This document shows, piece by piece, positions 9,212 to 18,548 of a DNA stretch of 64,000 bases. This DNA is from Mesorhizobium sp. (GTDB lineage: Bacteria; Pseudomonadota; Alphaproteobacteria; Rhizobiales; Rhizobiaceae): the NCBI GenBank assembly GCA_004020365.1, contig SAQR01000003.1, forward strand, positions 1 to 64,000, in the 5' to 3' direction. The translations under genes and the position numbers were made by a program. Numbering within the stretch: position 1 is the stretch's first letter; each line of letters opens with the position of its first letter. The notes under the pieces were generated by a model. The model saw nothing but the letters and a program-made list of their open reading frames with translations, was not told the origin of the DNA and searched no databases.

Positions 9212-10390
9212 TCAACTATCGCTAGACAGCGTCGAACGCGCCGTCAGAATCGACGAGAGCCGCTGGCCGACGTCGTCGAGCACCACCGGCCACGGACGTC
9301 CTTCCTTGCGCATGACGACGCCGTTCGGATACCAGGGCGTTCGATCGCCAATCGCTGGCCACGCTGTCTGAAATTTGTCGTCGATCAGGAAAATAGTCGG
9401 AACGCCGAGTGCTCCGGACAGATGGGCCGCCGTATTGCTGATCGTCACGACGGCGTCGAGCGCGGCGATCTGCGCGGCGAAACGGTCCATATCAAGCATC
9501 TGGTCGACACTGTCGTCATAGATAAGCCGTGCGTCATTGCCGTTGCGCAGGCGCCGTAGCGCCGGCTTGATCTGTCCGTACTGGAGGGAAACGAACGTCG
9601 CGTGTGTCCGGGCGATGAACCCTGCCCATTCGGGGAAATCAGGGACGTCCTTGCTATGCGATTTGCTGCCCCAGGACAGACCCACCAGGGGCAGATCCGT
9701 CATCGAGCGATAGCGCTTGCGGAATGTTTCGACGAGTTCAGGATTTGCCCGCAGCGGCACGAAATCGGCGGCAAGTCTTTCGGCATTGCGGCCGAAAACC
9801 CAGGCGAGATTTTCGAAGGTCGCAACTTTGTCGACAACGACATTCTGCTGCGCTGGGACCACGGTCGCATTCGGGAACGTCCGCCGCACAAGCGATACCA
9901 GGCGCGGCTCGACCCGAATTGTCGCGCTTTGCGTACATGCAGCGGCGGCTCCGGCCAGTCGCGCATGGCGGATGACGCGGCCAAGACTGCGAGGGTCATC
10001 CTCCACAAGATCGATCAGCAGCGTATCAGAACCGAGATCTTCTCCAGTCCACTCATTGGCACCTTTTCCTTTTCGTAGCCGGCGAGCGGAAAGCCGAAGC
10101 TCGGCCGCCCGTGCGAAGTTGCCCAGCCGTTCGAACGCCTGGCCCGCCTTCTGCATCATTTCGGGGTCGCGGGCACGATCGGCCATGATGGCCATTTCAT
10201 TGGTACTTGCTTCAAGCCCTGTCCAGTCTCGGCGCGCAATCAGCGCGTCGACCTTGGCCTGCTGCTCAAGAACGGAACGCGGCTTGGAGCCGGCAAACAG
10301 CGTCCGCACGGCTTTTGTGTACCGGCGCAACTGCAGGCCCAATCCACCAATCACATACCGGATGTAGGAACCGTGGTAAAAACTGGTCAT
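9212..10390 (-). CDS. GT9-like GT-B glycosyltransferase, paralogue 3 of 3
   Basis: A 392-residue member of the same tandem family. After a short aromatic N-terminus come helical TPR-like segments (ARRDWTGLEASTNEMAI, AGQAFERLGNFARAAELRL). The C-terminal half has LVGLSWGSKSHSKDVPDFP, FVSLQYGQIKPAL, MLDMDRFAAQIAALDAVV and TISNTAAHLSGALGVPTI. The repeated Ser-Asn-Thr-x-x-His/Asn-Leu motif corresponds to the nucleotide-sugar contact of GT9/GT41 enzymes. It starts only 6 bp after the ABC exporter gene, so exporter plus three transferases form one unit. The exporter may flip the product or the lipid carrier; this is inference. Confidence 0.7.
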   Translation of the reverse strand: MTSFYHGSYIRYVIGGLGLQLRRYTKAVRTLFAGSKPRSVLEQQAKVDALIARRDWTGLEASTNEMAIMADRARDPEMMQKAGQAFERLGNFARAAELRLSARRLRKGKGANEWTGEDLGSDTLLIDLVEDDPRSLGRVIRHARLAGAAAACTQSATIRVEPRLVSLVRRTFPNATVVPAQQNVVVDKVATFENLAWVFGRNAERLAADFVPLRANPELVETFRKRYRSMTDLPLVGLSWGSKSHSKDVPDFPEWAGFIARTHATFVSLQYGQIKPALRRLRNGNDARLIYDDSVDQMLDMDRFAAQIAALDAVVTISNTAAHLSGALGVPTIFLIDDKFQTAWPAIGDRTPWYPNGVVMRKEGRPWPVVLDDVGQRLSSILTARSTLSSDS

Positions 10391-10396
10391 CGGCCT

Positions 10397-12202
10397 TCAG
10401 CGCAATACGCTCTGCCGCAGCGTTTTGCCGTCTTCGACGAGCGGAGCGGACGCTTCCAGATGGAAGATCGAGCGATAGATTTCGCTGCGCCTGGCGAGTT
10501 CGTCATGAGTCCCGGAGTCCGCGAGGATGCCAGCGTCAAATACCAGAATACGATCGGCCGCCTTGATCGTTGAAAGCCTGTGCGCAATGCAGATCACCGT
10601 GCGCTGAAATGCATCGTCGAACGCAGCCTCCATGACCGCCCGTTCGTTTTCGCCGTCGAGCGCGGATGTTGCTTCATCGTAGACAATCACGGGCGCATCC
10701 TTGAGCAGGGCGCGCGCGATGGCAACGCGTTGTTTCTGCCCGCCCGACAGATTGGTACCGCCCGGCCCTACCAGGGTGTCGAGCCCGTTTTCAAGGTTCG
10801 AAGCAAAACTTGTGACCCGGGCGAGTTCCGCCGCGGAATCGATTTCTTGATCCGTGGCGTTCGGGCGTCCGTCACGAATGTTGTCACGGATAGAACCTTC
10901 GAACAGGAAGATATCCTGTGACACCAGTGCGATATTGTCGCGAACGTCGGCCAGGCTGATCTTCGCAATGTCCTTGTCGTCGATGAAGATCCTGCCCCTG
11001 TCCGGCTCCATCAGGCGCAGGATCAGATTGACGATGGTGGTCTTGCCAGCGCCGGAGCGGCCAACGATCGCCAGCTTCTCACGAGGTCGGACCTCGAAGG
11101 AAACACCGTGCAGCGCCGGGCTGTTGCCGCCATAGGAGAAAGCCACATCTTCAAAACGGATACCGCCCTCGGCGCCGGTGAGGTGCTCGCCTGCGGTTGC
11201 GAGTTGTCGCTGTTCGGGCGTGTCGATCAAATCATACATCTGCTCGACGGCAACCATTTGCTTCTGGATGTCGACATTGACCCGGGCGAGCCGCTTGGCG
11301 GGCTCATAGGCAAGCAGAAAGGCGGTTATGAAGGCCATGAATTCGCCCGGGGTCTTGCCGTTGCCGAGGGTCTGCCAACTGGCATAAATGAGGAAAAGGC
11401 CGATGATGAAGCCACCGCCTGTCTCCATCAATGGACTCATCAACGCCGATGTGCGGTTGATCTGGACGCCGCGCCTTTCCATCTTGCGGACAGCCTTAGC
11501 GAAGCTGGCGATCGCCTTGTCCTCGAGCTGGAACGATTTGATGGTGCGAATGCCGTCTATGGCTTCCGTGCCGATCGACTGAACCTGTGCCGCCAGCTCT
11601 GTTTCGCCCCTTGCCAGCGACTTGATCTTTCGCGTGATCGTGCTCACCGAGAGGAAGATCACCGGCAAAGCCGCCGCCGATACAAGCGACATGGTCGGGT
11701 CCTGTACGACCATGACGCTTGCCAGTCCGACCAGGGTCAAAACGTCGGAGGCCGTGTTGCTCGTCAGCGTGATTATGACGGACGCACCGGCGCGCGCATT
11801 GAACATTATCTTGGAAATGAATTTGGCCGGATGCTGATTGACGAAATGGCCAATGTCGAGGCGCATCACCCGGGAAAACTGCCGGTGTTGGAGGTCCGAC
11901 ACGATGGCCCTGCGGACGTTTCCGGTCGTTATGGTTTGACCGTATGCTGCGATGCCCTTGACAGCGGAAAGTCCGATGATTGCCGCGCTGATACCCCAAA
12001 CGGCGGCGGCGTTCCTGTCGATATAGATGCTGTTGATCATGTCGCGCATGATCCAGGCAAATCCGGACGTCGCCGCCGCACCGGCAATCGTGCACGCCAA
12101 ACCGGCGAGATACAGCTTTATGTGCGGCGGCAGGTTCTCGAGGATCAGGCGCTTGACCAGCGGGTACGCCAAGGCCGCTGAAATTCGTCTCTTTGCGCTC
12201 AT
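10397..12202 (-). CDS. ABC exporter with fused membrane and ATPase domains (MsbA-like)
   Basis: This 601-residue half-transporter has an N-terminal six-helix domain (about residues 25-320) and a C-terminal ATPase. Walker A is VGRSGAGKTT, the signature is LSGGQKQRVAIARALL, Walker B is VIVYDEATSALD and the switch His is in CIAHRLSTI. It belongs to the MsbA/lipid-exporter type and should work as a homodimer in the inner membrane, moving a lipid-linked glycan or another amphipathic product. The downstream tandem glycosyltransferases start 6 bp after its stop, so the operon couples synthesis and export. It is a full-length gene with no missing motif. Substrate unknown. Confidence 0.88.
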   Translation of the reverse strand: MSAKRRISAALAYPLVKRLILENLPPHIKLYLAGLACTIAGAAATSGFAWIMRDMINSIYIDRNAAAVWGISAAIIGLSAVKGIAAYGQTITTGNVRRAIVSDLQHRQFSRVMRLDIGHFVNQHPAKFISKIMFNARAGASVIITLTSNTASDVLTLVGLASVMVVQDPTMSLVSAAALPVIFLSVSTITRKIKSLARGETELAAQVQSIGTEAIDGIRTIKSFQLEDKAIASFAKAVRKMERRGVQINRTSALMSPLMETGGGFIIGLFLIYASWQTLGNGKTPGEFMAFITAFLLAYEPAKRLARVNVDIQKQMVAVEQMYDLIDTPEQRQLATAGEHLTGAEGGIRFEDVAFSYGGNSPALHGVSFEVRPREKLAIVGRSGAGKTTIVNLILRLMEPDRGRIFIDDKDIAKISLADVRDNIALVSQDIFLFEGSIRDNIRDGRPNATDQEIDSAAELARVTSFASNLENGLDTLVGPGGTNLSGGQKQRVAIARALLKDAPVIVYDEATSALDGENERAVMEAAFDDAFQRTVICIAHRLSTIKAADRILVFDAGILADSGTHDELARRSEIYRSIFHLEASAPLVEDGKTLRQSVLR

Positions 12203-12510
12203 TCGGTTTCCTGCTGCGATGTGTCGTCGGTGTCAGTTGGCCTTTGCCGATCCATGCGACCTTCGCGACACCGCTCGCACATCTGCTATAAATCTATGTC
12301 GGATTGCTTGTCTGTGACTTTGTTCGGACCTGCAGTCAATGCCGAATCCGGATGCCAGCCCGCGTTGACGGGATCGGCGACCATGGGAGCATACACAACT
12401 CTCCGAAGGGTCCAAGAGGAATGATCGCCTGGGCTTTGGAATAGAGCCTCCGGCAAAATCGGGCTCCCAACCGCGAGAATTGGTGAGCAGCCAAGGAACG
12501 GGTTATCGAT
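12203..12510. other. Intergenic segment upstream of the exporter gene
   Basis: No credible gene is visible. The segment lies between the start of the ABC exporter and the stop of the next minus-strand gene. It presumably holds the exporter promoter, but I could not define -35/-10 boxes. GC content falls towards 12.5 kb, marking the edge of the AT-richer block. Confidence 0.4.
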
Positions 12511-13491
12511 CTAATCATTCCAAGAAATAGCTTGGGTCAGGCCCGCACCGATTATATCCTGAATACCCGAATAGCTTTGCGAAATATCGCTCATCACATT
12601 GAAGTCCGGCTTGTCGATAGTGGCGGAAAGGTATTCCTTGTATTTTGAAGCACCGTTCCAATATTGGCCTTCATCGGCGGCGACCTGAGCCTTCGTCGTG
12701 AAATTAGAGAAAAACTTAAAATGAAGAAGAGCGCCATAACTCTCCACGTGGTTACGCCAATAGGGTAGCGGAGCGTGAATTGAATTTAAGATCGTCAATC
12801 GATCCCCGTATACGAACGGATATTTCGTTAGGGTGTGCGTACCAAACACCCGACTTCTCGGGCCACCTCGGATTTTGATATTTTGCGGGCTCGTCGTGTA
12901 GTCGTATCCCGAAGCATCGAAATGATCGGCTATCTCCCAAGGAGCGCGTTTTGGGTCAAACGGAAAGTCCCTTAAGTCTCCTGCTGGATACATGTCGATC
13001 ATCGGCGCCAGCAAGTGCTTCATGCCTCTTTTTCGGATCCAACCGGCAAGGTCATGCAGGTCGTGGCGATTCATGCCATCATAAACCAGGTATTCATCCG
13101 CATCCACGATCACGTACCACCGGTTGAATCCGTATCTGCGGATTATATCCTGTCGCCAGAAAGTTCCGCGCCCTGCTTCTCCATAGGTCTTTCGTGAGAT
13201 GAATACGTCCACATCTGGCTGGCTCAACAGAAATTCCCGTGTCCCGTCCTCAGAACGGTCATCGACAATGGCAAATCTGGAAACGCCGATTGATCGATAG
13301 TGATCAAGGAATGGAATTATCTCAGGATATTCGTTCCTCACGACTGACACAAGCAAGATTTCTTTTTGAGAAACTGGCGATAGATTTCCACGCGCTTCTA
13401 AATCATCTTTCCTCAGCGCATTGCGAAATCTATACTGAATTGTGTCGCCAATCGATCGACGGAAAATATGAAACTGGCTTCTTTTCTTCAT
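12511..13491 (-). CDS. GT2-like glycosyltransferase (Glyco_tranf_2_4 type)
   Basis: A 326-residue protein. The segment KEILLVSVVRNEYPEIIPFLDHY, followed by FAIVDDRSEDGTREFL and then VIVDADEYLVYDG (about residues 128-140, Asp-x-Asp), is the signature of the GT2-like family that adds sugars to surface polysaccharides and is often found next to FkbM and sulfotransferase genes. Base composition is visibly AT-richer than the flanking genes (many AAA, ATA and TTT codons), which suggests acquisition by transfer. No partner gene overlaps it; the FkbM gene ends 161 bp downstream on the plus-strand coordinate. Acceptor unknown. Confidence 0.75.
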   Translation of the reverse strand: MKKRSQFHIFRRSIGDTIQYRFRNALRKDDLEARGNLSPVSQKEILLVSVVRNEYPEIIPFLDHYRSIGVSRFAIVDDRSEDGTREFLLSQPDVDVFISRKTYGEAGRGTFWRQDIIRRYGFNRWYVIVDADEYLVYDGMNRHDLHDLAGWIRKRGMKHLLAPMIDMYPAGDLRDFPFDPKRAPWEIADHFDASGYDYTTSPQNIKIRGGPRSRVFGTHTLTKYPFVYGDRLTILNSIHAPLPYWRNHVESYGALLHFKFFSNFTTKAQVAADEGQYWNGASKYKEYLSATIDKPDFNVMSDISQSYSGIQDIIGAGLTQAISWND

Positions 13492-13652
13492 TTGAGCTCA
13501 CAAAATTCATGGGGCTGTCCGCACAAGGTCGCAGCGGTCATGTTCGGATCGCCATGTTTTTTCGAACGTCGCTCATCACCCGACTTGTTATAGGTAATGG
13601 CAAAGGTGGATATGAAGGCGCGATCCAACTCATCAACGTCCACGGGAGATGA

Positions 13653-14300
13653 CTAGTGCCAGTCCAAGTTGATTTTATTGGCCCAATCTCGTTTGATTGC
13701 TTCGCGGAGCGCGCGCGTACGTTCCGCAAGCTGTGGGATTTTTTTCTCGTGAGTTTCAGCAAAGATCATATCGATCTTGTTCATTAATCCACAGGATAAT
13801 ATCGATTCGAGCATTGGCACTTCCGCGCCCTCTACATCAATCTTAAGTATCCTCACTGGAGATCCAAGGTTTCTAACGAAATCAACTATACTTAACTGCT
13901 CAACCTCAGTGTAGTCGTCTTTCGAAATGTTAGATTTGTCTGCATACAATGAAGAGGATTGCGACCAAAAGTCTGGGTCAGAACTGAATTTACGTGACCG
14001 GTAGAGCTTCGCAGTCCCGGATTGGTCGGCTAGCGCCTGCTGATACAGATGGACATTTTTGAATGCTCCAACGTTCTTGCGCAGCCGTTCGAAGGTGTAG
14101 GGGTCTGGCTCGAACGCATGAACCGTCGAGCCCGTCTTGGCCAAGGCCGAGGTGATCTCACCCAGATTCGCGCCGGCATCTATGACAATATCGCCTGGCT
14201 TCAGCCGCCGGCAGGCCCGTCCGAACAGATACGAAGCATTCCATGAGGGACGCCCGAACCAACGGCTGTAAGCGTGATATTTTAGCAATTTAACGTTCAT
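13653..14300 (-). CDS. FkbM-family methyltransferase
   Basis: A 215-residue SAM-dependent methyltransferase. Motif I is GDIVIDAGANLGEITSAL, followed by VHAFEPDPYTFERL (acidic residue for SAM ribose) and VRILKIDVEGAEVPML, the hallmark FkbM segment. FkbM enzymes O-methylate sugars or polyketides; in polysaccharide loci they cap or modify sugar residues. I chose ATG 14300 because it begins the conserved part; an in-frame upstream start at 14330 adds ten unconserved residues. Codon use is AT-rich like the neighbouring GT2 gene. It lies directly downstream of an IS110-type remnant, which suggests a rearranged, imported block. Confidence 0.85.
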   Translation of the reverse strand: MNVKLLKYHAYSRWFGRPSWNASYLFGRACRRLKPGDIVIDAGANLGEITSALAKTGSTVHAFEPDPYTFERLRKNVGAFKNVHLYQQALADQSGTAKLYRSRKFSSDPDFWSQSSSLYADKSNISKDDYTEVEQLSIVDFVRNLGSPVRILKIDVEGAEVPMLESILSCGLMNKIDMIFAETHEKKIPQLAERTRALREAIKRDWANKINLDWH

Positions 14301-14475
14301 AGTCACACAAAAAGATCCTGTCGACTCCACTGAACGTCGGCACCAAAATCCTCTATGCGCAAAATCCAGACGAGAGGGAGACGTTCTATGCCAATTTTGG
14401 TGCTGCTCTGCAACAGCGTCGCCGCGATTCTTGGCGTGTCTTAGAGCAGTCGCTTTAATGATCGGGGCTTGGGGC

Positions 14476-14610
14476 CTATTTTCGGTTGGCTTTGAAGAGA
14501 GCGTTTGCGACGATAATGGGCTTCCGCATGACGGCAGTGATTTGCGAGCTTTGGCGGCGTGCCGGCCGGATTGCGGCCAGCGGGGAAGCGGGCTAAATGT
14601 CGGACACTGC
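14476..14610 (-). pseudogene. IS110-family transposase C-terminal remnant
   Basis: Read on the minus strand, this stretch gives PAGTPPKLA and, after a one-base frame change, TAVMRKPIIVANALFKANRK followed by a stop at 14476-14478. That is the characteristic end of IS110/IS1111-type transposases (a Lys-Leu-Ala-x-x-Ala-x-Met-Arg-Lys helix, then an Asn-Ala-Leu segment). Only the last about 45 codons survive, with a frameshift, so it is a dead fragment. It marks a past insertion between the FkbM and GSCFA genes. The rest of 14301-14644 shows no other gene. Confidence 0.65.
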
Positions 14611-14644
14611 TGTCAGCGGCCAAGTATGACGATCATGGAGCGAT

Positions 14645-15652
14645 GTGACATTGCTAGAGCGAGTTCGACGAAAGTATCTTCGGCTCCGCAAGCGACTCGG
14701 GTACATTCAACCTATCCATTTGGCGGCTGCGGACAAACTGAATAACAAGTATGGCGATTTTTCAAGTTCAGGCGTCATTACAATCCGTAAAAACGCAGTA
14801 TTCACTCGAAACGATATATTCTTCACGATGGGAAGTTGCTTTGCGGAGGAAATTCGTCTTGCGTTAACAAGCAAGCAGGTCGCCTGCGTTCCGTCTTACA
14901 GAAATATCAGTTTCGACCCAGCGCAGGCCATTGTAGATGAGCTGCCCGGGCGAGAGCATATGAACTTCTATAACACCTTCACTGTTCGCCTTCAGATTGA
15001 GCAAATGCTCGGCTTGTGGGATCAAGCCAATGACGACTGGTGGCGGATCAAAAAACCTGCGCCTTGGGGTCCGATCTGCTTTCAGGACCCCTACCGCCGT
15101 CTCATCCTCGCCAAATCTCCGGAAGTTCTCAAAGAGGTGATCGAGAGCATGAACAGGGAGATGCGGGCTGGCTTCGATTCGGCCACGGCATTCATATTTA
15201 CCTTCGGAATGACTGAGGTCTTCATCAACAGGGCCAGTGGCAAGGCAGCAGCACAGAAACCGCTTTATCGTGGCGGAGGCGGAATGCAGGAAACGACGCT
15301 TCACGTCAGCAGCTTTCAGGAAAATTATGCCAACGTGATGGCTACCGTGGACATGGTCCGTCAACACAAACCCGATGCACCGATAATTCTCACAGTCTCA
15401 CCGGTTGCATTGGCTCGGACGTTTCAAGACGCGGATGTCGTCACGGCGAACACTGAAGGCAAATCCGTTCTTCGGGCTGTGCTTGGTCAAGTCTGCCGGG
15501 AACGGGACAATGTCCATTACCTTCCCTCATTCGAGCTTGTCACCTATGGAGGCCTCACTCGTAGCTACGAAGAGGACTTACGGCACGTAAAGAGATCAGT
15601 CGTCGACGACATTGTTGAACAGTTCTTCAACGCGTACTTTGCTCCGTCGTAG
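14645..15652 (+). CDS. GSCFA domain protein
   Basis: A 335-residue protein carrying the family-defining GSCFAEEI motif near residues 63-70, followed by conserved MNFYNTFTVRLQIEQML and a region with FTFGMTEVF and VSPVALARTF. GSCFA proteins are SGNH-hydrolase-like and often occur in capsule or exopolysaccharide loci, where an acyl- or carbohydrate-esterase role is suspected but not proven. The start is GTG 14645 with GGAG 7 bp upstream. Composition is AT-richer than the genome average here. The downstream methyltransferase starts 173 bp later on the same strand. Confidence 0.82.
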   Translation: MTLLERVRRKYLRLRKRLGYIQPIHLAAADKLNNKYGDFSSSGVITIRKNAVFTRNDIFFTMGSCFAEEIRLALTSKQVACVPSYRNISFDPAQAIVDELPGREHMNFYNTFTVRLQIEQMLGLWDQANDDWWRIKKPAPWGPICFQDPYRRLILAKSPEVLKEVIESMNREMRAGFDSATAFIFTFGMTEVFINRASGKAAAQKPLYRGGGGMQETTLHVSSFQENYANVMATVDMVRQHKPDAPIILTVSPVALARTFQDADVVTANTEGKSVLRAVLGQVCRERDNVHYLPSFELVTYGGLTRSYEEDLRHVKRSVVDDIVEQFFNAYFAPS

Positions 15653-15825
15653 GCGTCATCGTACGGACACCCCGTGCCTTTGCCGCCGTGACATCGCCTC
15701 TTCGTGTCGATGGAGAGTAGCCGCAGCCATTCAGCGCTAGACGTTGTGGACGGAAACTAGACTAGCGCAGCGCGCTCTTGACCGATATAACGCCGCCGAC
15801 CTACCCAGCCACGAGAGGCTAATTC

Positions 15826-16353
15826 ATGCTGTTTTGGAACACCCGCAAGAAATTCGCAGGAACGTGGGACGATCGCCTCGACGGGCTGTTTTCGTGCGGG
15901 GTAGACTACGCCGGCAAGACGATCCTCGACGTCGGCTGCAATATGGGCATCGTCGCTTATGAAATCGCCAAGCATAGGCCGGCTTACATCCACGGCATCG
16001 ACATCCTGAAACCGCATATCGGCGTGGCTCGCTCGATTTTTCTGGGATCTGGCGTCGAAAGCCGATTTGATGCCATGAACTTGGGGAGCCGAAAGCTTCC
16101 ATCCGTTCTCAGGGACAGCTATGATGTCGTTCTGCTCCTCGCTGTTTACCAGCATGTCCGCAGGGGATTGGGCCAGGATAAGGCTGATCGCATCTTTGCC
16201 GACATCATCAACCGCGCACAGACCGTTGTGGCGCGGGTTCCAAAAGAAAAAGATATTCGTCTTCAGTCTTTAATCGAGGGCGCTGGATTCAGCTTATCTC
16301 ATCGCCACCAGTCGCCGCGCGGCTGCACGGTTCAGGCTTTTCATCGCCACTAG
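15826..16353 (+). CDS. Class I SAM-dependent methyltransferase
   Basis: A 175-residue protein with a clear motif I, KTILDVGCNMGIVAYEIA (residues 31-48), an acidic end of strand 2 (HGIDIL) and YDVVLLLAVYQHV as motif IV. The fold is that of a small class I methyltransferase; the substrate is not readable. The last about 20 residues are basic and His-rich (SHRHQSPRGCTVQAFHRH) and may be a degraded end. It is convergent with the TylF-type gene, whose stop lies 11 bp away, and sits in a cluster with FkbM and TylF methyltransferases, so methylation of surface sugars is the likely context. Confidence 0.7.
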   Translation: MLFWNTRKKFAGTWDDRLDGLFSCGVDYAGKTILDVGCNMGIVAYEIAKHRPAYIHGIDILKPHIGVARSIFLGSGVESRFDAMNLGSRKLPSVLRDSYDVVLLLAVYQHVRRGLGQDKADRIFADIINRAQTVVARVPKEKDIRLQSLIEGAGFSLSHRHQSPRGCTVQAFHRH

Positions 16354-16364
16354 AATGCCGCGCA

Positions 16365-17102
16365 CTAGTTTGCCTTTACGACAATCGCCTGCCCCGTTGG
16401 AAGTTCGATGATGCCTTCCGGGCGGTTTTCAAAGAATTGATCAAAGGCCTTTCGGGCTCCAGGACAGAGCGCAGAGCCGTAGTCGTCACATATGATCATG
16501 CCATTCGCGCACACCCGATCGTAGAAGAAGGCGAGCGCGTCACGTGTCGGCTCGTATAGATCGACGTCAATATGGACCAGGGCGAAACGCCTGTCAGATA
16601 CGTTGGAAAGAGTTTCCGGTATCCATCCGACATGAAAAGTGGTGTTGCTGAAGTCGGAAACATTCTCTCTGGCTACCTTCTCGTCGGTGCTGAGATCGCC
16701 GGACTTCCATGGCGTTCGGCCGTTTGGCTTGCGATCCTCTGCCGTCGGTTCCGAGAGGCCGGCGAACGAGTCAAAAAGGTGGTAGTGCCGTGGCCGAAGA
16801 TCGCTCATCAGCATGAATATCGTCGAGCGGCCTTGCCTTACGCCGCATTCGGCCACGTCGCCGTCGATACGCTCGATCGATCGCAAGCAGCTTTGCAGGA
16901 CGAAAGCCCGGGGATCTGGAATCCCACGAATGTTTTTGACCCGCTGCAGCGCCTTTCGGAAAAATGGCTGGTCTTTCCAGACCATATGACTGGAATAAAC
17001 ATAGAAGCCGTATTTGTCGGCCTTCTTCTGAGAGACCTTATACCAGGCCACGCCCCTGCGTTTTTTCGAAATGACAGCAAGTGCCGCGTCTCTCAATTTC
17101 AT
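16365..17102 (-). CDS. TylF/MycF-type O-methyltransferase
   Basis: A 245-residue protein with VAECGVRQGRSTIFML (SAM motif I), YHLFDSFAGLSEP, VHIDVDLYEPTRDAL (metal-coordinating Asp) and ICDDYGS. These are the signatures of macrocin-O-methyltransferase (TylF/MycF) enzymes, which methylate sugar hydroxyls with Mg2+ help. I chose ATG 17102, preceded by CTGGAGGATACAGG; the frame extends 40 codons further upstream without conservation. Homologues in polysaccharide clusters are common in rhizobia. It closes the surface-glycan block. Confidence 0.85.
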   Translation of the reverse strand: MKLRDAALAVISKKRRGVAWYKVSQKKADKYGFYVYSSHMVWKDQPFFRKALQRVKNIRGIPDPRAFVLQSCLRSIERIDGDVAECGVRQGRSTIFMLMSDLRPRHYHLFDSFAGLSEPTAEDRKPNGRTPWKSGDLSTDEKVARENVSDFSNTTFHVGWIPETLSNVSDRRFALVHIDVDLYEPTRDALAFFYDRVCANGMIICDDYGSALCPGARKAFDQFFENRPEGIIELPTGQAIVVKAN

Positions 17103-17403
17103 CCTGTATCCTCCAGCATTCGACATGTCCATAACACGAGCAGAAGAGAAAGCTCTACCGGCATCAGGCGCGGAATGAAATCGAGTTCCGGCTGAAGGAC
17201 ATTGGCTTATCGAGCGCCGCAAGGAAGCGCTTCCCGGTGCTCGTAATAAGCCTATGCCTGGAATGGAACTCCCATGCAGTGCGACTCAAGATCACGGGTC
17301 ATGTGCCTGGGCCGGTGCGGAAACAGACGCGGAGCCGCGCATCCCTGGCCGTTCTCCGGCATGAGCGCCGGCCAAGCGTTGTCGATCCGCTAATTCGGGA
17401 GAT

Positions 17404-18027
17404 TCAGTCGACTGCCCCGACCAGTACATCGGGGTGTTCAATTATCGCGACCCAGCGCCCGGTATGCGTAGACGACTGCCTTTTTATAAATCGATATCCA
17501 GTTGCCGACCAAGGCTTCACATCGTCGTTGAGGTTGTCGAGCACGTAGTCGCCCTTGTCGGTCTTGACGGTCAACACCGCGTGCCCCTCGCCGTCCTGCT
17601 TCCTGACGACGGTGATCAGAAGGTTCGACAGCGATATGCCCTGCTGCCTGAGCAACTGGCGCTTAAGCAGGACATAGTCCTCGCAGTCGCCGAGCGCGCC
17701 ATCAGGATAGGACCAGAACTCCATCATGCCGTGAACGTCCAAATCGCTCGCCGGCCTGATCGATCTGTTCACCAGCTTGTTGACGGAGGCGAGCTTGCCT
17801 TCCATGCCCGCGGACAGAATGACTGGAGCGCTGATGCCTGATCGAATTGCACACTCCGCGGCCCGCCGTCTGCAGAATTCGACGTAGCCGACAGGGATGG
17901 AGGTTGGCTGCCCGGTGGCCATGGCGCCAGGCACGACGTCGGCCGAAGCCTTCTGCATCGGCGTCGCGGACATCAAGCCTATCAGTAGGCCGGCACACAG
18001 CCATGCCCGCGGTACCATCAATCCCAT
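17404..18027 (-). CDS. Bacterial transglutaminase-like cysteine protease (BTLCP)
   Basis: A 207-residue protein with an N-terminal hydrophobic helix and an Ala-x-Ala site near residue 29 (signal peptide), then the BTLCP fold. The catalytic triad is visible: Cys115 in LGDCEDYVLLKRQ, His149 in GHAVLTVKTDKG and Asp164 in LDNLNDDV. Members (DUF920/PF06035, LapG-related) act in the periplasm; LapG cleaves adhesins under c-di-GMP control, but rhizobial paralogues of this size often stand alone. No LapD-like partner is nearby, so the substrate is unknown. Confidence 0.88.
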   Translation of the reverse strand: MGLMVPRAWLCAGLLIGLMSATPMQKASADVVPGAMATGQPTSIPVGYVEFCRRRAAECAIRSGISAPVILSAGMEGKLASVNKLVNRSIRPASDLDVHGMMEFWSYPDGALGDCEDYVLLKRQLLRQQGISLSNLLITVVRKQDGEGHAVLTVKTDKGDYVLDNLNDDVKPWSATGYRFIKRQSSTHTGRWVAIIEHPDVLVGAVD

Positions 18028-18548
18028 TCGCCCCGCCCAGAGGTAACGACCCGAAACAATCTTTAATACCGCGTTACCATCTTTTCATAGGCGCATCAAC
18101 ATAGCCGCCGCACAATTTAAAGCGACGGTCGCGAACCACCTCACGGTGGGCGCACCACGCGGTCGCCCAATCAGCAAATTGTGCGCTCACCAATCAGGGG
18201 AATTGTCCCGCTTTTACATCATCGGTGTTCTTCGGCGGGCGCCGCTTGCCGGACCTGACGACCCCGACAGGTCTTTGGCTGCGCCAGCGCCGACAGGCGG
18301 CCGAAAAAATTGTAGCCAAATTTGTCGAAGTCCAAGAGCTACGGGACCTCGCATGGATTCTCATACATTCGGATACACTTCGATAGCACTCGGGCAAACC
18401 TCTGCGACAGGCGTGGCGTAGTTTCATCCGTGAGCAGGAAGCCTCGTCATGGTGACGAGACAGAGAGCCGACGGGATTTCGCAAGCAGGAGTCAATTCCG
18501 CGCGAGCCGCCGTTGGCGGGTCTGCTCAATTATTGAAGGAAAAGTACG
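18028..18548. other. Intergenic segment with no recognised gene
   Basis: The segment lies between the divergent BTLCP and small exported-protein genes. Reading frames are short and unconserved. Promoters for both flanking genes must lie here, but I could not assign boxes with confidence. The last 25 bp hold the ribosome site AAGGAAAA for the small gene. Confidence 0.4.
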
